A DNA stretch of 64,000 nt from contig NKIM01000003.1 in the NCBI GenBank assembly GCA_002255955.1, forward strand, positions 124,001 through 188,000, read 5' to 3'. Origin of the DNA: Burkholderiales bacterium PBB2 (GTDB taxonomy: Bacteria; Pseudomonadota; Gammaproteobacteria; Burkholderiales; Burkholderiaceae_C). Shown in pieces: positions 44,289 to 54,747 of the stretch. The notes under the pieces were generated by a model. It saw only the letters and a program-made list of their open reading frames with translations. It searched no databases and was not told where the DNA came from. Both the position numbers and the translations under genes were made by a program. Positions within the stretch are counted from its first letter, which is position 1, and each line of letters starts with the position of its first letter.

Positions 44289-47051
44289 TCAGTAGCGGGT
44301 GCTCAAGCTCAGCCCGCTGAAGGCGGTCTTGCCGCTCACCGTCAGGTAGATATAGCCCGGCGTGTAGACCGGCACCACCACGGTTTCGGCGTTGCCGCTG
44401 TTGGTGGAGCGGTAGTTGTGCGAGCTCGGGCTGGCCCAGCCCTGGGTGTTGACGTAGAGGTCGGCGTTGCCGCTGCCGCCGCTGGTCTGAATGGTCAGCT
44501 GCACATTGGGTTTGTCCACGTAGATGTAGTAGTAACGCAGATCCCCCGCGGCACCGGCCAGACCGGCGCGCACGCAGCCATTGCTCATCTGATCGCTGCG
44601 GCCGGGGCAGAGATTCGGCGTGCTGGTGGACACGGTGAAGCTCTGGCTCTTGGGCGGGTTGCTGCTGGCACCGGCGTTGTCCTTGACCGTCAGGGTGACG
44701 GTGTAGGTGCCGGCGGCGGCAAAGGTCTTGCTCGGGTTGCGCGCTGTGGAGCTGCTGCCGTCGCCAAAGGTCCAGGCCCAGCTCACCACGCTGCCGTCGG
44801 CATCGCTGGAGCTGTCGGCGCAGTTCAGGGTCAGGCCGGTGGCGGTGCAGCTGAAGTTGGCGATCGGCGCCTGGTTGCTGGCGGCCCTCACCGTCACCTG
44901 CTGGGTTTTAGGCGGGTTGCTGGCGGCGCCCTTGTTGTCCTTGACCGTGAGCGTGACCGTGTAGGTGCCGGCTTGGGCGTAGGTCTTGCTCGGGTTCTTG
45001 ACGGTGGAGCTGCTGCCGTCACCAAAGCTCCAGGCCCAGCTGGCGACGCTGCCATCGGGGTCGGTCGAGGTGTCGGTGAAGTTGGCCGTCAGGCCCGAGG
45101 TGCTGAAGGTGAAGCCGGCAGTCGGCGCCACATTGGCGGGCGGCGTGCCGTTGGCGCAGTTGACGCCGTTGGTGTTGACCGTGCCCAGCCAGCTGCGGAA
45201 CTCGCTGTCGTAGCGGCTGCCGATGGTGCTCTTGAGGAAGCTGCGCGCGCCCGTCCAGTCGCCCTTGCGGTAGAAGCCCAGCAAGGTGCTCACGTCGGCG
45301 CGGTGGCGCTCCATCATGAAGCTGACGGCCAGATAGCCCCAGCGGTAGACGCGGTCCTGGTTGCCGTAGTCGGTGTCGAAGAGCTGGTTCAGCGTGTAGG
45401 TGTTGCTGCCGGCCATGCTCAGCGCCGCGTCGTAACGCTGGTTGAGGTAGCAGTACGCCACATGCTCGGCCAGACCCTCGCTCCACCAGACGGTCGGCGT
45501 CGTCATATTGGCGCTGAAGTCGCCGTACATGTCGAAGCGGCCATCGAGGTAGTGGGTGTACTCGTGGTTCAGGTTCCAGACCTGGAAGCTGGGGCGCAGC
45601 CAATCGGCCTCGTAGGCCACGAAGCGGGCCTGGTTGCCGGCAGCGGCTGGATCGCCCTCGAGGTACATGCCGCCGTTGTTGGTGTCCATGCCGAACAGGG
45701 CGCCACCGTAGTCCTCGTAGTCACTGGGGCTGTCGAAGACCACCAGCTCCAGGCTGCTGTTGAAGTCATTGGCCACGGGCTGGCGATTGGTTTGCAGCTT
45801 GTCGTGAAAGTAACTTTCCTGGTTCACCACCGAAGTGCAGGTGCTGGTCTGCTCGGCCGCCGTCATGGACTGGGCGCGCAGGGCCAGGCTGGGGCTGCAG
45901 GTCTTGCGCAGGGGCAGGATGGCCGCTTCGGTGCGGGCCTTCCAGTTGCAGTTGCCGTAGTAGTTGCAGTTGCCGGCATCGTAGTAGTCGGTCATGTCAG
46001 CCAAACCAACCCAGATGCCGCCCGAGGGCGTGTTCAGGCTGCTGCGGGTGGTCAGGCCCTGCACCAGCGGCCGCACCGTGGGCTTGAGGCTGGCGTACTG
46101 CAGAAAGCGCGAGAGCTCACGCGAGGCGTTCTTGGTCAGGAAGGCATTGCCGGTGCCCAGCAGGTTCCAGTTGCGGCTGGCGAAATCACTGAGCGCGTAG
46201 ACGGTGGAACTGTCGCTCTGCACGGCTTGCTGGAAGTCGGTCTCCTGGTGGCCGCGGAACAGCACCGTGAAGGCGTTGTTGGCGGCGTTGCGCATGTTCC
46301 AGGAGCTGTTCCAGCTGGCGCTGTAGTCGTTCAGCAAACGGCGCACGACCCAGAGGTAGCGGGCGTTCTGCACCGAGGAGTCGATCAGGATGACCGCCTC
46401 GGACAGGGTCTCGCCGTTGGCATCGCTGTTCTGGAAGATGTTGGCGTTGTTGAACAGGGTGTCCAGCGCGCCTTGCAGCGAGGTCTTCAGGCCCGGGCCG
46501 TAGCTGCCCACATCGCCGGCGTTGTAGTACTGGACGTAGTAACCCGCACGCAGGTAGAGCACCAGATTGGCCGCGCCCTGGCTGTTGTTGCCCGGGTAGC
46601 TGGCGGCATAGCTGCGCAGGCCATCGGCCACGCTGCGCATCTGCGCCTCGCTGAAGGCGCTGCGGGCATTGCTGCCGGTGAAGCCGAAGGTTTCGTTGAC
46701 GCACTCCATCGTGCTGCCGCGGATCGCATCGACCAGGGCCCAGCCGGAGTTGCGGGTGAAGATGCTGGTGTCGCAGGCGGCCAGCGTGGCCGCGCCGGTC
46801 TTGGCGGCGGATTTGCGCAGCGCATCGCGGCTGTGGTGGTCACGCAGGTGGTCGAGCGAGCTGGGCGTGGGCGCGCGGTCCTTGGCGCTGAGCGGCTTGC
46901 GGGCGGGAGTGCGCTCCGCATCCAGGCTGGGCTGGGGGGCCAGATGGGACGCGGGCAGCGCCTCACGTTGCGGGGCGGCTTGGGTCGGGGCCGAGAGGCT
47001 CAGGCAGCTCGCCAAGGCCAGGCTGACGCCGGCCAGATGGTGGGTTTTCAT
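44289..47051 (-). CDS. Secreted M9 collagenase with two PKD domains and a PPC domain
   Basis: 920 residues from ATG 47051. Signal peptide (HLAGVSLALASCLSLSAPTQA), a pro-region (~25-90), and an M9 metalloprotease unit (~95-640). The zinc site is HEYTH (496-500) with the third ligand Glu525 in WWSEGLAEH. Two PKD domains follow (both with WxWxFGDGSSST and GTYTVTLTVKDN), then a C-terminal prepeptidase (PPC) domain ending at the stop. Such enzymes cut native collagen outside the cell; the PKD and PPC parts help substrate binding. It is flanked by a shared terminator and an AT-rich promoter region. Confidence 0.93.
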   Translation of the reverse strand: MKTHHLAGVSLALASCLSLSAPTQAAPQREALPASHLAPQPSLDAERTPARKPLSAKDRAPTPSSLDHLRDHHSRDALRKSAAKTGAATLAACDTSIFTRNSGWALVDAIRGSTMECVNETFGFTGSNARSAFSEAQMRSVADGLRSYAASYPGNNSQGAANLVLYLRAGYYVQYYNAGDVGSYGPGLKTSLQGALDTLFNNANIFQNSDANGETLSEAVILIDSSVQNARYLWVVRRLLNDYSASWNSSWNMRNAANNAFTVLFRGHQETDFQQAVQSDSSTVYALSDFASRNWNLLGTGNAFLTKNASRELSRFLQYASLKPTVRPLVQGLTTRSSLNTPSGGIWVGLADMTDYYDAGNCNYYGNCNWKARTEAAILPLRKTCSPSLALRAQSMTAAEQTSTCTSVVNQESYFHDKLQTNRQPVANDFNSSLELVVFDSPSDYEDYGGALFGMDTNNGGMYLEGDPAAAGNQARFVAYEADWLRPSFQVWNLNHEYTHYLDGRFDMYGDFSANMTTPTVWWSEGLAEHVAYCYLNQRYDAALSMAGSNTYTLNQLFDTDYGNQDRVYRWGYLAVSFMMERHRADVSTLLGFYRKGDWTGARSFLKSTIGSRYDSEFRSWLGTVNTNGVNCANGTPPANVAPTAGFTFSTSGLTANFTDTSTDPDGSVASWAWSFGDGSSSTVKNPSKTYAQAGTYTVTLTVKDNKGAASNPPKTQQVTVRAASNQAPIANFSCTATGLTLNCADSSSDADGSVVSWAWTFGDGSSSTARNPSKTFAAAGTYTVTLTVKDNAGASSNPPKSQSFTVSTSTPNLCPGRSDQMSNGCVRAGLAGAAGDLRYYYIYVDKPNVQLTIQTSGGSGNADLYVNTQGWASPSSHNYRSTNSGNAETVVVPVYTPGYIYLTVSGKTAFSGLSLSTRY

Positions 47052-47500
47052 TGCTGGTTGTCTCCGTTGTTGTGGGGATATGCCCAAGGGCCGAGAGGCC
47101 GTGTCACGCTTGTGCCGCAACTGGCTTCTCGCTTGGGCCTGCAGCGCTGCGGCGCCGGCTCCGCAAGGCCTACCAACGGTTCAAAGCACCGCGCATGTGC
47201 ACCCGCTGGAATAGATATATTGGCGATATGCGCACAATATTCATATCTGGTTAACCCCAGATGTCAGCGGCGGAAGCCCTGTGGTATTTGCCGATGAGCT
47301 TGGGCGTCAGGCCCCGAGACGGAGCGCTCCGTGGGAGCTCAGGCGCGCCACTCGATCCGACGGACGGGCTGCGCACACCAGCGCGCGCAGCAAAGAAAAA
47401 AGCCAGCGGCCTCCCGGCCACTGGCTCTTTGTTTACCGCTGATTTTCTTGGTTATCCCAGATTAGCTCAACAAGGCAGGCTCAGCCGCCTGCCCCGAGGT
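47052..47500. other. 449-bp region: collagenase promoter side and thiolase terminator side
   Basis: An AT-rich island at 47206-47256 (TAGATATATTGGCGATATG and CACAATATTCATATC) stands out from the GC-rich surroundings and is the likely collagenase promoter. The thiolase terminator lies at 47394-47430. No gene seen. Confidence 0.5.
47394..47430 (-). terminator. Intrinsic terminator of the thiolase gene
   Basis: AGCCAG-C-GGCC / GGCC-A-CTGGCT stem with a 4-base loop. On the minus strand it is followed by TTTTTTCTTTG. It lies 70 bp beyond the thiolase stop. Confidence 0.8.
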
Positions 47501-48682
47501 TCACAGGATCTCGACGCCCACGGCCGTTGCTTCGCCGCCGCCAATACACAGCGCGGCCACACCACGCTTCAGACCGCGGTGCTTGAGTGCGCCAATCAAC
47601 GTGACCAGGATGCGGGCACCCGAGGCGCCGATCGGGTGGCCCAGGGCGACCGCGCCGCCATTGACGTTGACGATCTCGTGCGGCAGCTTGAACTCGGCCA
47701 TGGCCGCCATGGTGACGGCGGCAAAGGCTTCGTTGACTTCCCAGAGGTCGACGCTCTTGGCGTCCCAGCCGTTCTTGTCCAGCAACTTCTGGATGGCGCC
47801 GACCGGGGCGGTGGTGAACCACTCGGGGGCGTTGGCATGCACGGCGGTGCCGACGATGCGGGCGACGGGCGCCAGGCCCAGCTTGGCGGCGGTGCTTTCA
47901 CGCATCAGCACCAGGGCGGCGGCGCCGTCGGAGATGGAGCTGGAGGTGGCGGCGGTGATGGTGCCGTCCTTCACGAAGGCGGGCTTGAGGCCGGCGATCT
48001 TGTCCAGCTTGGCCTTGAAGGGCTGCTCGTCGCGGCTGATGACGGTGTCGCCGGCACGGCCGGAGATGGTGACCGGCGCCATTTCCCAAGCAAAGCTGCC
48101 GTCTTCATTGGCGCGCTTGGCGCGCTCGGTCGAGGCCACGGCGAAAGCGTCTTGCGCTTCGCGGGTGAAGCCGTATTTGCTGACGCAGGTTTCGGCGAAC
48201 ACACCCATGGCCTTGCCGCGCTGGTAGGCGTCTTCCAGGCCGTCCAGGGCCATGTGGTCGTACATGGCAGTGGCGCCGTACTTCACGCCCTTGCGCGCGA
48301 ACATCAGGTGCGGGGCGTTGGTCATGGATTCCATGCCGCCGGCGATCAGGATGTCGGCGCTTTCGGCCTTCAGCGTGTCATGGGCAAACATGGTGGCGCG
48401 CATGCCGGCGCCGCACATCTTGCTCAGCGTGACCGCGCCGACCGATTGCGGCAGGCCGGCCTTGAGCACGGCCTGGCGGGCGGGGGCCTGGCCCTGGCCC
48501 GCCATCAGGCAGTTGCCGATGAAGGCTTCCTGGATGGCATCACCCGGCACACCGGCGCGCTCGACGGCGGCCTTGATGGCCACGGCCGCCAGCTCCCAGG
48601 CTTGCAGGCCGGCGAAATCACCGAGCAGGCCGCCGATGGGCGTGCGGGCGGCGGAAACGATAACGATGGATTCAGTGGACAT
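47501..48682 (-). CDS. Acetyl-CoA C-acetyltransferase (thiolase)
   Basis: 393 residues from ATG 48682, with AAGGAGCC just upstream. It joins or cleaves acetoacetyl-CoA or longer 3-ketoacyl-CoA. Landmarks: acylated Cys90 in LSKMCGAGMRA, NEAFAAV, the catalytic His in GGAVALGHPIGASGAR, and the second Cys in LCIGGGEATA. Length and N-terminus fit the biosynthetic AtoB/PhaA type, but chain preference cannot be set by sequence alone. It has no obvious operon partner; the next gene upstream is aceK. Confidence 0.93.
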   Translation of the reverse strand: MSTESIVIVSAARTPIGGLLGDFAGLQAWELAAVAIKAAVERAGVPGDAIQEAFIGNCLMAGQGQAPARQAVLKAGLPQSVGAVTLSKMCGAGMRATMFAHDTLKAESADILIAGGMESMTNAPHLMFARKGVKYGATAMYDHMALDGLEDAYQRGKAMGVFAETCVSKYGFTREAQDAFAVASTERAKRANEDGSFAWEMAPVTISGRAGDTVISRDEQPFKAKLDKIAGLKPAFVKDGTITAATSSSISDGAAALVLMRESTAAKLGLAPVARIVGTAVHANAPEWFTTAPVGAIQKLLDKNGWDAKSVDLWEVNEAFAAVTMAAMAEFKLPHEIVNVNGGAVALGHPIGASGARILVTLIGALKHRGLKRGVAALCIGGGEATAVGVEIL

Positions 48683-48756
48683 GAGAGGCTCCTTGGGGAG
48701 TTCAACAACAAACAAAAAAAGAACGGGGACAGCGAGAGATAACGGGCGCGAGCGCT

Positions 48757-50553
48757 TCAGTGCAGCGCCGCCGGGGTGGGCGGTGGCTGCTGCAGAAAAC
48801 GCCGCTGCGAGTCGTAGGGAAAGACGTCGTGCACATGGCCGTCCAGCGTGCGCTGCTGGTGGCGCTGCCAGAACGCGGGGTCGAGCAGATCGGCGTGGTG
48901 CCGCATGAAGACCTCACGCACGCCGGGGTGGCCGAGCAGGAAGGGACCGAAGGTCTCGGGGAAGACATCGCGCGGGCCGACGGCGTACCAGATCTCGCCG
49001 GACAGCTCCTCTTCCTCGTTGCGCGGCGTGGGCACGCGGCGGAACTGGCAGTCCGTCATGTACTCGATCTCGTCGTAGTCGTAGAACACCACCTTGCCAT
49101 GGCGGGTGACGCCGAAGTTCTTCCACAGCATGTCGCCAGGGAAGATGTTGGCGGCCAGCAGGTCCTTGATGGCATGGCCGTACTCGATCACCGCATGTTC
49201 CAGCTGCGCGGGCGTGGCCTCTTGCAGATAGATGTTGAGCGGCACCATGCGGCGCTCGATGTAGACATGGCGCAGCACCAGGTGCTCGCCGCCTTGCTTG
49301 TCACCCTCTTCTTCGAGCAAGCTGGGGCAGAAATGGCGCAGCTCGGCCAACAGTTCCTCGTCAAAGCGATGGAGTGGCAATGCGACGTTAGAGAACTCCA
49401 GCGTGTCAGCCATGCGGCCGACGCGGTCGTGCTGCTTGACCAGCAGGTACTTGCTCTGGATCAGCTCCCGCGTGGTGTTTTCCTTCTGCGGCGGATAGAA
49501 ATCCTTGATCAGCTTGAAGACAAAGGGGTAACTCGGCAGATCGAACACCAGCATGACCATGCCCTTGATGCCGGGGGCGATGCGGAACTTGTCGCTGGAA
49601 TGGCGCAGATGGGCGAGCAGGTCGCGGTAGAACAGGTTCTTGCCATGCTTTTGCAGGCCGATGGCGCTGTAGAGCTCGGCGCGCGGCTTGCGCGGCATCA
49701 GCGAGCGCAGGAACTGCACGCAGGCGCTGGGCACGGCCATGTCCACCATGAAATAAGCGCGGGCGAAGCTGAACAGCATCAGCAGATCGTCTTCGCCGAA
49801 CAGGGCGGCGTCGATGCGCAGCAGGCCTGATCGCTCGGCGTGGAGGATGGGCAGGGCAAACGGCGTCTCTGTGAAGCCGTTGATGATCTTGCCAACCAGA
49901 TAGGCGCCCTTGTTGCGGTAGAACAAGCTGGACAGCACCTGGATCTGGAAGTTCGCGCGCCAGCGGAAATCACCGAGCTGGCGCTGCACCGCCTGCAGCA
50001 CCAGGTCCACATCACGGCCCAGGTCTTCGAACTCGACCTCGAGCTGGAAATTGGTCAGCACCCGGCACCAGGTGTCGCGCAGGTTCTGCGGCGTCGGGTA
50101 GTAGGCGCGGTAGGTCGCGCGGGCGGCCGGCTCCTCGTTCTCGATGTACTCGGTGGACACGGCCGGGCGCACGAAAAGAAAGGAGTTGTGGAAGTAGCCG
50201 CGGTGCAGGATGCGGGTGCAGACGGAATTGAAAAAGGTCTCGGCCAGCTCGGGCTGCAGGTGGTCGATCAGCAGGCCGATGAAGTGCAGCTTGACCTGCT
50301 GCCAGACATCCATGGCCAGCTGGCTGGCCTCGAAGCGTGCTTCCAGCAGGGCCACGGTTTCGTCCACCCGCTGCTCGTAGAACTCGATGCGCAGGGCCTG
50401 CGCGCGCTGCTGGCCCTGCCAGTCGGCGCGCTCGAAGCGCTGCTTGGCGGCGGCGCTGGTGGCGCTGAAGAGCTGGTAGTGGCGGTCAAAGCCGCCGAGC
50501 AAGGTCTGCGCGATCTCGAAGGCACGGGCGTCGGTCAGCTTCTGCGGAAACAT
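48757..50553 (-). CDS. aceK: Isocitrate dehydrogenase kinase/phosphatase
   Basis: 598 residues, matching AceK length. AceK phosphorylates and dephosphorylates isocitrate dehydrogenase to divert isocitrate into the glyoxylate shunt. The regulatory half (~1-310) includes [14 protein letters not shown]; the kinase-like half has the ATP stretch [20 protein letters not shown] and the loop [20 protein letters not shown] with YDYDEI for metal binding. aceA and aceB are not next to it. Confidence 0.96.
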   Translation of the reverse strand: MFPQKLTDARAFEIAQTLLGGFDRHYQLFSATSAAAKQRFERADWQGQQRAQALRIEFYEQRVDETVALLEARFEASQLAMDVWQQVKLHFIGLLIDHLQPELAETFFNSVCTRILHRGYFHNSFLFVRPAVSTEYIENEEPAARATYRAYYPTPQNLRDTWCRVLTNFQLEVEFEDLGRDVDLVLQAVQRQLGDFRWRANFQIQVLSSLFYRNKGAYLVGKIINGFTETPFALPILHAERSGLLRIDAALFGEDDLLMLFSFARAYFMVDMAVPSACVQFLRSLMPRKPRAELYSAIGLQKHGKNLFYRDLLAHLRHSSDKFRIAPGIKGMVMLVFDLPSYPFVFKLIKDFYPPQKENTTRELIQSKYLLVKQHDRVGRMADTLEFSNVALPLHRFDEELLAELRHFCPSLLEEEGDKQGGEHLVLRHVYIERRMVPLNIYLQEATPAQLEHAVIEYGHAIKDLLAANIFPGDMLWKNFGVTRHGKVVFYDYDEIEYMTDCQFRRVPTPRNEEEELSGEIWYAVGPRDVFPETFGPFLLGHPGVREVFMRHHADLLDPAFWQRHQQRTLDGHVHDVFPYDSQRRFLQQPPPTPAALH

Positions 50554-50623
50554 GGACGGGCGCGCCGGGCTGGGACGAGAGAATCAAAAAGACCGAGACG
50601 ATGCAGCAAGCCGCCGCCGCGAC

Positions 50624-51304
50624 TCAGGCCGCCGGCTGGAGGCGCGCGGCCTCGTAGCGTTGCTTGACGGCCGCCAGCGCGCGCTGGAAGGCGGGCGCCA
50701 CCTGATCGGCCGAGGCGGCGGTGATGCGCAGATCCTCCAGCAAGCCGTTGTGCAGGCCGTAGACCCAGCCATGCACGACGATCTCCTGGCCGCGGGCCCA
50801 GGCGTCTTGGACCACCGTGGTCTGGCAAGCATTGCGGGCCTGCTCCAGCACATTGAGTTCGCATAGGGCGTTGACTCTCTGCGCAGCGTCGATGCTGTCC
50901 AGCCACTCGCTGTGGTGGTTGCGCACGTCCTGCACATGGCGCAGCCAGTTGTCGACCAGGCCGGTGCGCGCATCCAGCAGCGCGGCCTTCACGCCGCCGC
51001 AGTTGGAATGGCCGACCACGATGATGTGCTTGACCTTGAGTGCATCCACCGCGAACTGCATGACCGAGAGGCAGTTCAGGTCCGAGTGCACCACGACGTT
51101 GGCGACATTGCGGTGCACGAACAGCTCGCCCGGCAGCAGGTTGACCAGCTCATTGGCCGGCACGCGGCTGTCGGCACAGCCGATCCACAGGTATTGCGGT
51201 GTCTGCTGCTTGAGCAGGCGCGAGAAGAATCCCGGCTCACGGGTTTCCGTGTCAGCCGCCCATTGCTTGTTGCTGTCCAGCAGTTCTTGAAGTTCGGTAC
51301 TCAT
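50624..51304 (-). CDS. can: Beta-class carbonic anhydrase
   Basis: 226 residues from ATG 51304. It interconverts CO2 and bicarbonate with a zinc bound by Cys43 (WIGCADSR), His99 and Cys102 (VVGHSNCGG), with Asp45/Arg47 as the active-site pair. Length and motifs match the Can (YadF) type. It lies 70 bp upstream of aceK on the same strand. A putative bicarbonate transporter is encoded 6 kb away. Confidence 0.95.
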   Translation of the reverse strand: MSTELQELLDSNKQWAADTETREPGFFSRLLKQQTPQYLWIGCADSRVPANELVNLLPGELFVHRNVANVVVHSDLNCLSVMQFAVDALKVKHIIVVGHSNCGGVKAALLDARTGLVDNWLRHVQDVRNHHSEWLDSIDAAQRVNALCELNVLEQARNACQTTVVQDAWARGQEIVVHGWVYGLHNGLLEDLRITAASADQVAPAFQRALAAVKQRYEAARLQPAA

Positions 51305-51436
51305 AGGGTTCGCATTCTGGTCTTGTTGCACTGCAGCAAGCTGACATTCTCGCTGCTGAGCCATCGGCAGTGGCTTGAGCCAAGAACAGGCCGGTTCAGC
51401 GCTCGTACACAGAGAGGCCGCATGGAGACCATGGGC

Positions 51437-52360
51437 TCAGGCAGCTCGCCAGCGCTGCAGCAACTCCACACTCACACCCACGCCGCCACAAACCTCCACC
51501 AGGGGCCGCTGGAAGCGCGCAAACACCTCGGGATGGGCGCTCAGCGCCGCCAGGGCGGCACCGCAAGCGGGCTCGACCATCACGCGCATGGCATCGGCAA
51601 AGCGGGCGCAGGCGGCGGTGGCCTGGGCGTCGCTGACGGTCAGGCTGATCGTGGGGTGAACCTGGGCCAGGCGCAAGGCCTCATCGGCGACCCGGCGCGC
51701 ACCCAGCGAGGTGGCCACCGAGGTGATGGCCGGCAGTGTGACGGCATGGCCGGCCTGCAGGCTTTGGCTGAAGCTGTCGGCACCGACCGTCTCCACCGCA
51801 ATCACCGGCACCTGGTGCAGGCCGTGGCGCTGCAAGCCCTGGACGATGCCGCTGTACAAGCCACCGCCGCCGACGGCGGTGACCACGGCGTCGAAGTCCA
51901 GGCCTTGATCCCGCACCTCGTCGATGAGGCTGGCGTGGCCCTCGAACAGCAAGGGGTGGTCGAAGGGATGGACGTAGGCGGCGGCGCGCTCCTCGGCCAG
52001 GGATGTGGCAAAGCGGTGCGCCTCGTCCCAGACCGCGCCGTGGCGCAGCACCTGGGCGCCGCGTGCCGCGATCATCTCGGCCACGGCGGCGCTGCTGCTT
52101 TCCGGCAGCACGATGGTGACGGGCAGGCCCAGCGCACGCGCCGCGTAGGCCGCCGCAAAGCCAGCGTTGCCGCCCGATGCGCAGACGATTTCACGCGCGC
52201 CGTTCTGCGCCGCCTGCTGCACCAGTCGCCCCACGCCGCGCAGCTTGAAGCTGCCGCTGGGCTGCAGGGCGTCCATCTTGAGCCAGACCTCGGCTTGGGG
52301 GAACAAGCCCGGTGCCGCGCGCAGCAGCGGGGTGTTCAAGTGCAGCGCGTCCAGACGCAT
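51437..52360 (-). CDS. PLP-dependent serine/threonine dehydratase-like protein
   Basis: 307 residues from ATG 52360, overlapping the stop of the isovaleryl-CoA dehydrogenase gene by one base (TGATG). The fold-type II PLP enzyme has its lysine in SGSFKLRG, the phosphate-binding loop in VGGGGLYSGI, and SGGNAGFAAAYAA. Family members remove ammonia from serine or threonine, or act as racemases; the catalytic domain stands alone without an ACT domain. Coupling with ivd suggests an amino-acid-catabolic role. Confidence 0.85.
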   Translation of the reverse strand: MRLDALHLNTPLLRAAPGLFPQAEVWLKMDALQPSGSFKLRGVGRLVQQAAQNGAREIVCASGGNAGFAAAYAARALGLPVTIVLPESSSAAVAEMIAARGAQVLRHGAVWDEAHRFATSLAEERAAAYVHPFDHPLLFEGHASLIDEVRDQGLDFDAVVTAVGGGGLYSGIVQGLQRHGLHQVPVIAVETVGADSFSQSLQAGHAVTLPAITSVATSLGARRVADEALRLAQVHPTISLTVSDAQATAACARFADAMRVMVEPACGAALAALSAHPEVFARFQRPLVEVCGGVGVSVELLQRWRAA

Positions 52361-53538
52361 CACATGGTCTCGGCGAAGAGTTCACGACCGATCAGCATGC
52401 GGCGGATTTCACTGGTGCCCGCCCCGATTTCATACAGCTTGGCATCGCGCCAGAGGCGGCCCAGCGGGTACTCGTTGATGTAGCCGTTGCCGCCGAAGAT
52501 CTGCACGCCTTCGCCGGCCATCCAGGTGGCTTTCTCGGCCGTCCAGAGGATGACCGAAGCGCAGTCCTTGCGGACCTGGCGCACATGCTCGGCGCCCAGC
52601 AGGTCGAGGTTCTTGGCCACGGTGTAGGCAAACGAGCGGCCGGCTTGCAGCACGGTGTACATGTCCGCGACCTTGCCCTGGATCAGCTGGAATTCGCCGA
52701 TGCTTTGGCCGAACTGCTTACGGTCGTGGATGTAGGGGATCACGTTGTCCATCACGCTTTGCATGATGCCCAGCGGGCCGCCGGTCAGCACGGCGCGCTC
52801 GTAGTCCAGGCCCGACATCAGCACCTTGGCGCCACCGTTGACGGCACCCAGCACGTTCTCGGCCGGCACTTCCACGTTCTGGAACACCAGCTCGCCGGTG
52901 TGGCTGCCGCGCATGCCCAGCTTGTCGAGCTTTTGCGCGATGGAAAAACCCGGCATGCCTTTTTCGATCAGGAAGGCGGTGACGCCGCGCGCGCCCAGCT
53001 CGGGCTCGCTCTTGGCGTAGACGACCAGGGTGTCGGCGTCGGGGCCGTTGGTGATCCACATCTTGCTGCCGTTGAGCAGGTAGTAGCCGCCCTTGTCTTC
53101 GGCCTTGAGCTTCATGCTCAGCACGTCGGAGCCGGCACCGGGCTCGCTCATGGCGAGCGCCCCCACATGCTCACCCGTGATCAGCTTGGGCAGGTACTTG
53201 GCTTTTTGCGCGGCGTTGCCGTTGCGCTTGATCTGGTTGACGCAGAGGTTGCTGTGCGCGCCGTAGCTCAGGCCCACCGAGGCGCTGGCGCGGCTGATTT
53301 CTTCCATGGCGATCATGTGGGCCAGGTAGCCCATGTTCGCGCCGCCGTACTCCTCGCCGACGGTGATGCCCAGCACGCCCAGGTCACCCATCTTGCGCCA
53401 CAAGTCCATGGGGAACTGGTCGCTGTGATCGATCTCGGCCGCACGCGGCGCGATCTCGGCCTGTGCAAAGTCACGCACGGCGTCACGCAGCGCGTCGATG
53501 TCTTCACCAAGTTGGAAATTCAGGCCGGGCAAATTCAT
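52360..53538 (-). CDS. ivd: Isovaleryl-CoA dehydrogenase
   Basis: 392 residues, a full-length acyl-CoA dehydrogenase of leucine breakdown (isovaleryl-CoA to 3-methylcrotonyl-CoA). The catalytic base is Glu247 in [14 protein letters not shown], the position specific to isovaleryl-CoA dehydrogenases, while the late position used by other members reads [12 protein letters not shown], with no Glu where they have it. [11 protein letters not shown] and [11 protein letters not shown] are FAD/substrate loops. A LiuR-like palindrome lies 145 bp upstream. The other leucine genes (mccA, mccB, liuC) are not in the window. Confidence 0.93.
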   Translation of the reverse strand: MNLPGLNFQLGEDIDALRDAVRDFAQAEIAPRAAEIDHSDQFPMDLWRKMGDLGVLGITVGEEYGGANMGYLAHMIAMEEISRASASVGLSYGAHSNLCVNQIKRNGNAAQKAKYLPKLITGEHVGALAMSEPGAGSDVLSMKLKAEDKGGYYLLNGSKMWITNGPDADTLVVYAKSEPELGARGVTAFLIEKGMPGFSIAQKLDKLGMRGSHTGELVFQNVEVPAENVLGAVNGGAKVLMSGLDYERAVLTGGPLGIMQSVMDNVIPYIHDRKQFGQSIGEFQLIQGKVADMYTVLQAGRSFAYTVAKNLDLLGAEHVRQVRKDCASVILWTAEKATWMAGEGVQIFGGNGYINEYPLGRLWRDAKLYEIGAGTSEIRRMLIGRELFAETM

Positions 53539-53682
53539 GGGTGTCTCCAGGATCTCTCGATGGGGTCAGAGTCATTTTGCTTGGCCCAGCCGGCGCTTGA
53601 GAGCGCCTGACCGGGCAGCAGCCGGCCATGGTAAGCCGGGCCCCGAACCGGCACCAGCGCCAGCTCGGACATCGTTTGATTG

Positions 53683-53698
53683 ACGTTTACGTAAACGT
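53683..53698. promoter_or_regulatory. LiuR-like MerR-type palindrome upstream of ivd
   Basis: Perfect 16-bp palindrome ACGTTTACGTAAACGT, extended imperfectly on both sides. LiuR-type MerR regulators of branched-chain amino acid breakdown are known to use TTTACGT/ACGTAAA-type sites upstream of ivd (liuA), so this is the likely ivd operator. No liuR gene is in the window. Confidence 0.65.
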
Positions 53699-53714
53699 TA
53701 ACCGCATGCAGATT

Positions 53715-54620
53715 CTAGTCGCCGGATGGCTTGGCCGGTGCACGGCTGGGCAGCAGTTTTTGCACCAGGGGGTGACTGACCTTTTTGTCGGCGGCGATGG
53801 CGAAGAACTGCTCCTCCACCCCCTCGCAAGGGCCGACACGCCGCAGCTCATAGCGGGCGGTCAGCTTCTCATGCATCAGCTCGGCGGCCGGGAACACGCC
53901 CAGGCCACCGGCGCCAAAGGTGGCCAGCAAGGCGCTGTCTTCAAACTCCCCAGCGATGCGCGGGCGCAGGCCGTGGCGTTCAAACCATTGGTCGATGCGC
54001 GGCCGCACCGCCGCATGGTGAATCGGCAGCAGCACCGGCACCTGCGACAGCGAGGCCGGAAAGTTGGCCGAGGCCTGCTCGAACCAGACCTCGGGCGCAT
54101 ACCAGGCCAGAGGCGAGGCGCCGAGCGAATGGCTGTAAACCTTGAGGCTGGGGTTGGGCGGCGCGGGCCGATCGGCCAGCACCACATCGAGGCGGTGCAG
54201 GGCCAGGTCGCTGAGCAGGCCTTCGAACTGGTCCTCATGGCAGTAAAGCCGCAGATTGGGCGCGCTGGTCACCGGCATCAAGAGCCGGCGCACGGCCAGC
54301 GTGGGTAGGCCGTCCGAAATGCCCACCGCCAGCCGGAGCACCGGCGCGCTGGCGGCATCGCGCACCACGTCTTCCAACTGCTCACCGAGCTGAAAGATGG
54401 CATCGGCCTGGCGGAGTGCCGCCTGACCGGCTTCGGTCAGTGCCACGCCGCGGCCGGCCGGTTTGAGCAAGGCGTGGCCGAGGCTGCGTTCCAGCTCGCG
54501 CACCTGGCTGCTGACCGTTTGCACGGCCATGCCCAGGCGCTCGGCGCCGCGCGACATGCCGCCCTCCTTGGCCACCACCCAGAAGTAGTACAGATGCTTG
54601 TAGCTGAAACCAAGGCTCAT
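53715..54620 (-). CDS. LysR-family regulator, NhaR-type
   Basis: 301 residues from ATG 54620. The winged helix begins with the NhaR-like LGFSYKHLYYFWVVAKEGGM and continues AVQTVSSQVRELERSLG; the effector domain (~95-290) is full length. NhaR in E. coli activates a Na+/H+ antiporter, but this subgroup also sits near unrelated genes, so no specific name is given. The next gene on the other strand starts 127 bp away. Confidence 0.88.
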   Translation of the reverse strand: MSLGFSYKHLYYFWVVAKEGGMSRGAERLGMAVQTVSSQVRELERSLGHALLKPAGRGVALTEAGQAALRQADAIFQLGEQLEDVVRDAASAPVLRLAVGISDGLPTLAVRRLLMPVTSAPNLRLYCHEDQFEGLLSDLALHRLDVVLADRPAPPNPSLKVYSHSLGASPLAWYAPEVWFEQASANFPASLSQVPVLLPIHHAAVRPRIDQWFERHGLRPRIAGEFEDSALLATFGAGGLGVFPAAELMHEKLTARYELRRVGPCEGVEEQFFAIAADKKVSHPLVQKLLPSRAPAKPSGD

Positions 54621-54747
54621 GGGCGCGCTCCGACTGACAGGCAATCACTTCTGTTTTTTGTGAACAACTCTGCCGCATTGTCTGCTTTTTAAGAAAACAC
54701 ACGAGCCCTAGTCTGCGAGCTCCTTGTCCCCAAACCGGAGGTCTGCC

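Noticed and set aside
44418-47297. Very long rightward open frame opposite the collagenase
   Set aside because: Composition is Ala/Gly/Val-rich without motifs, while the other strand has a full M9 enzyme with PKD domains.
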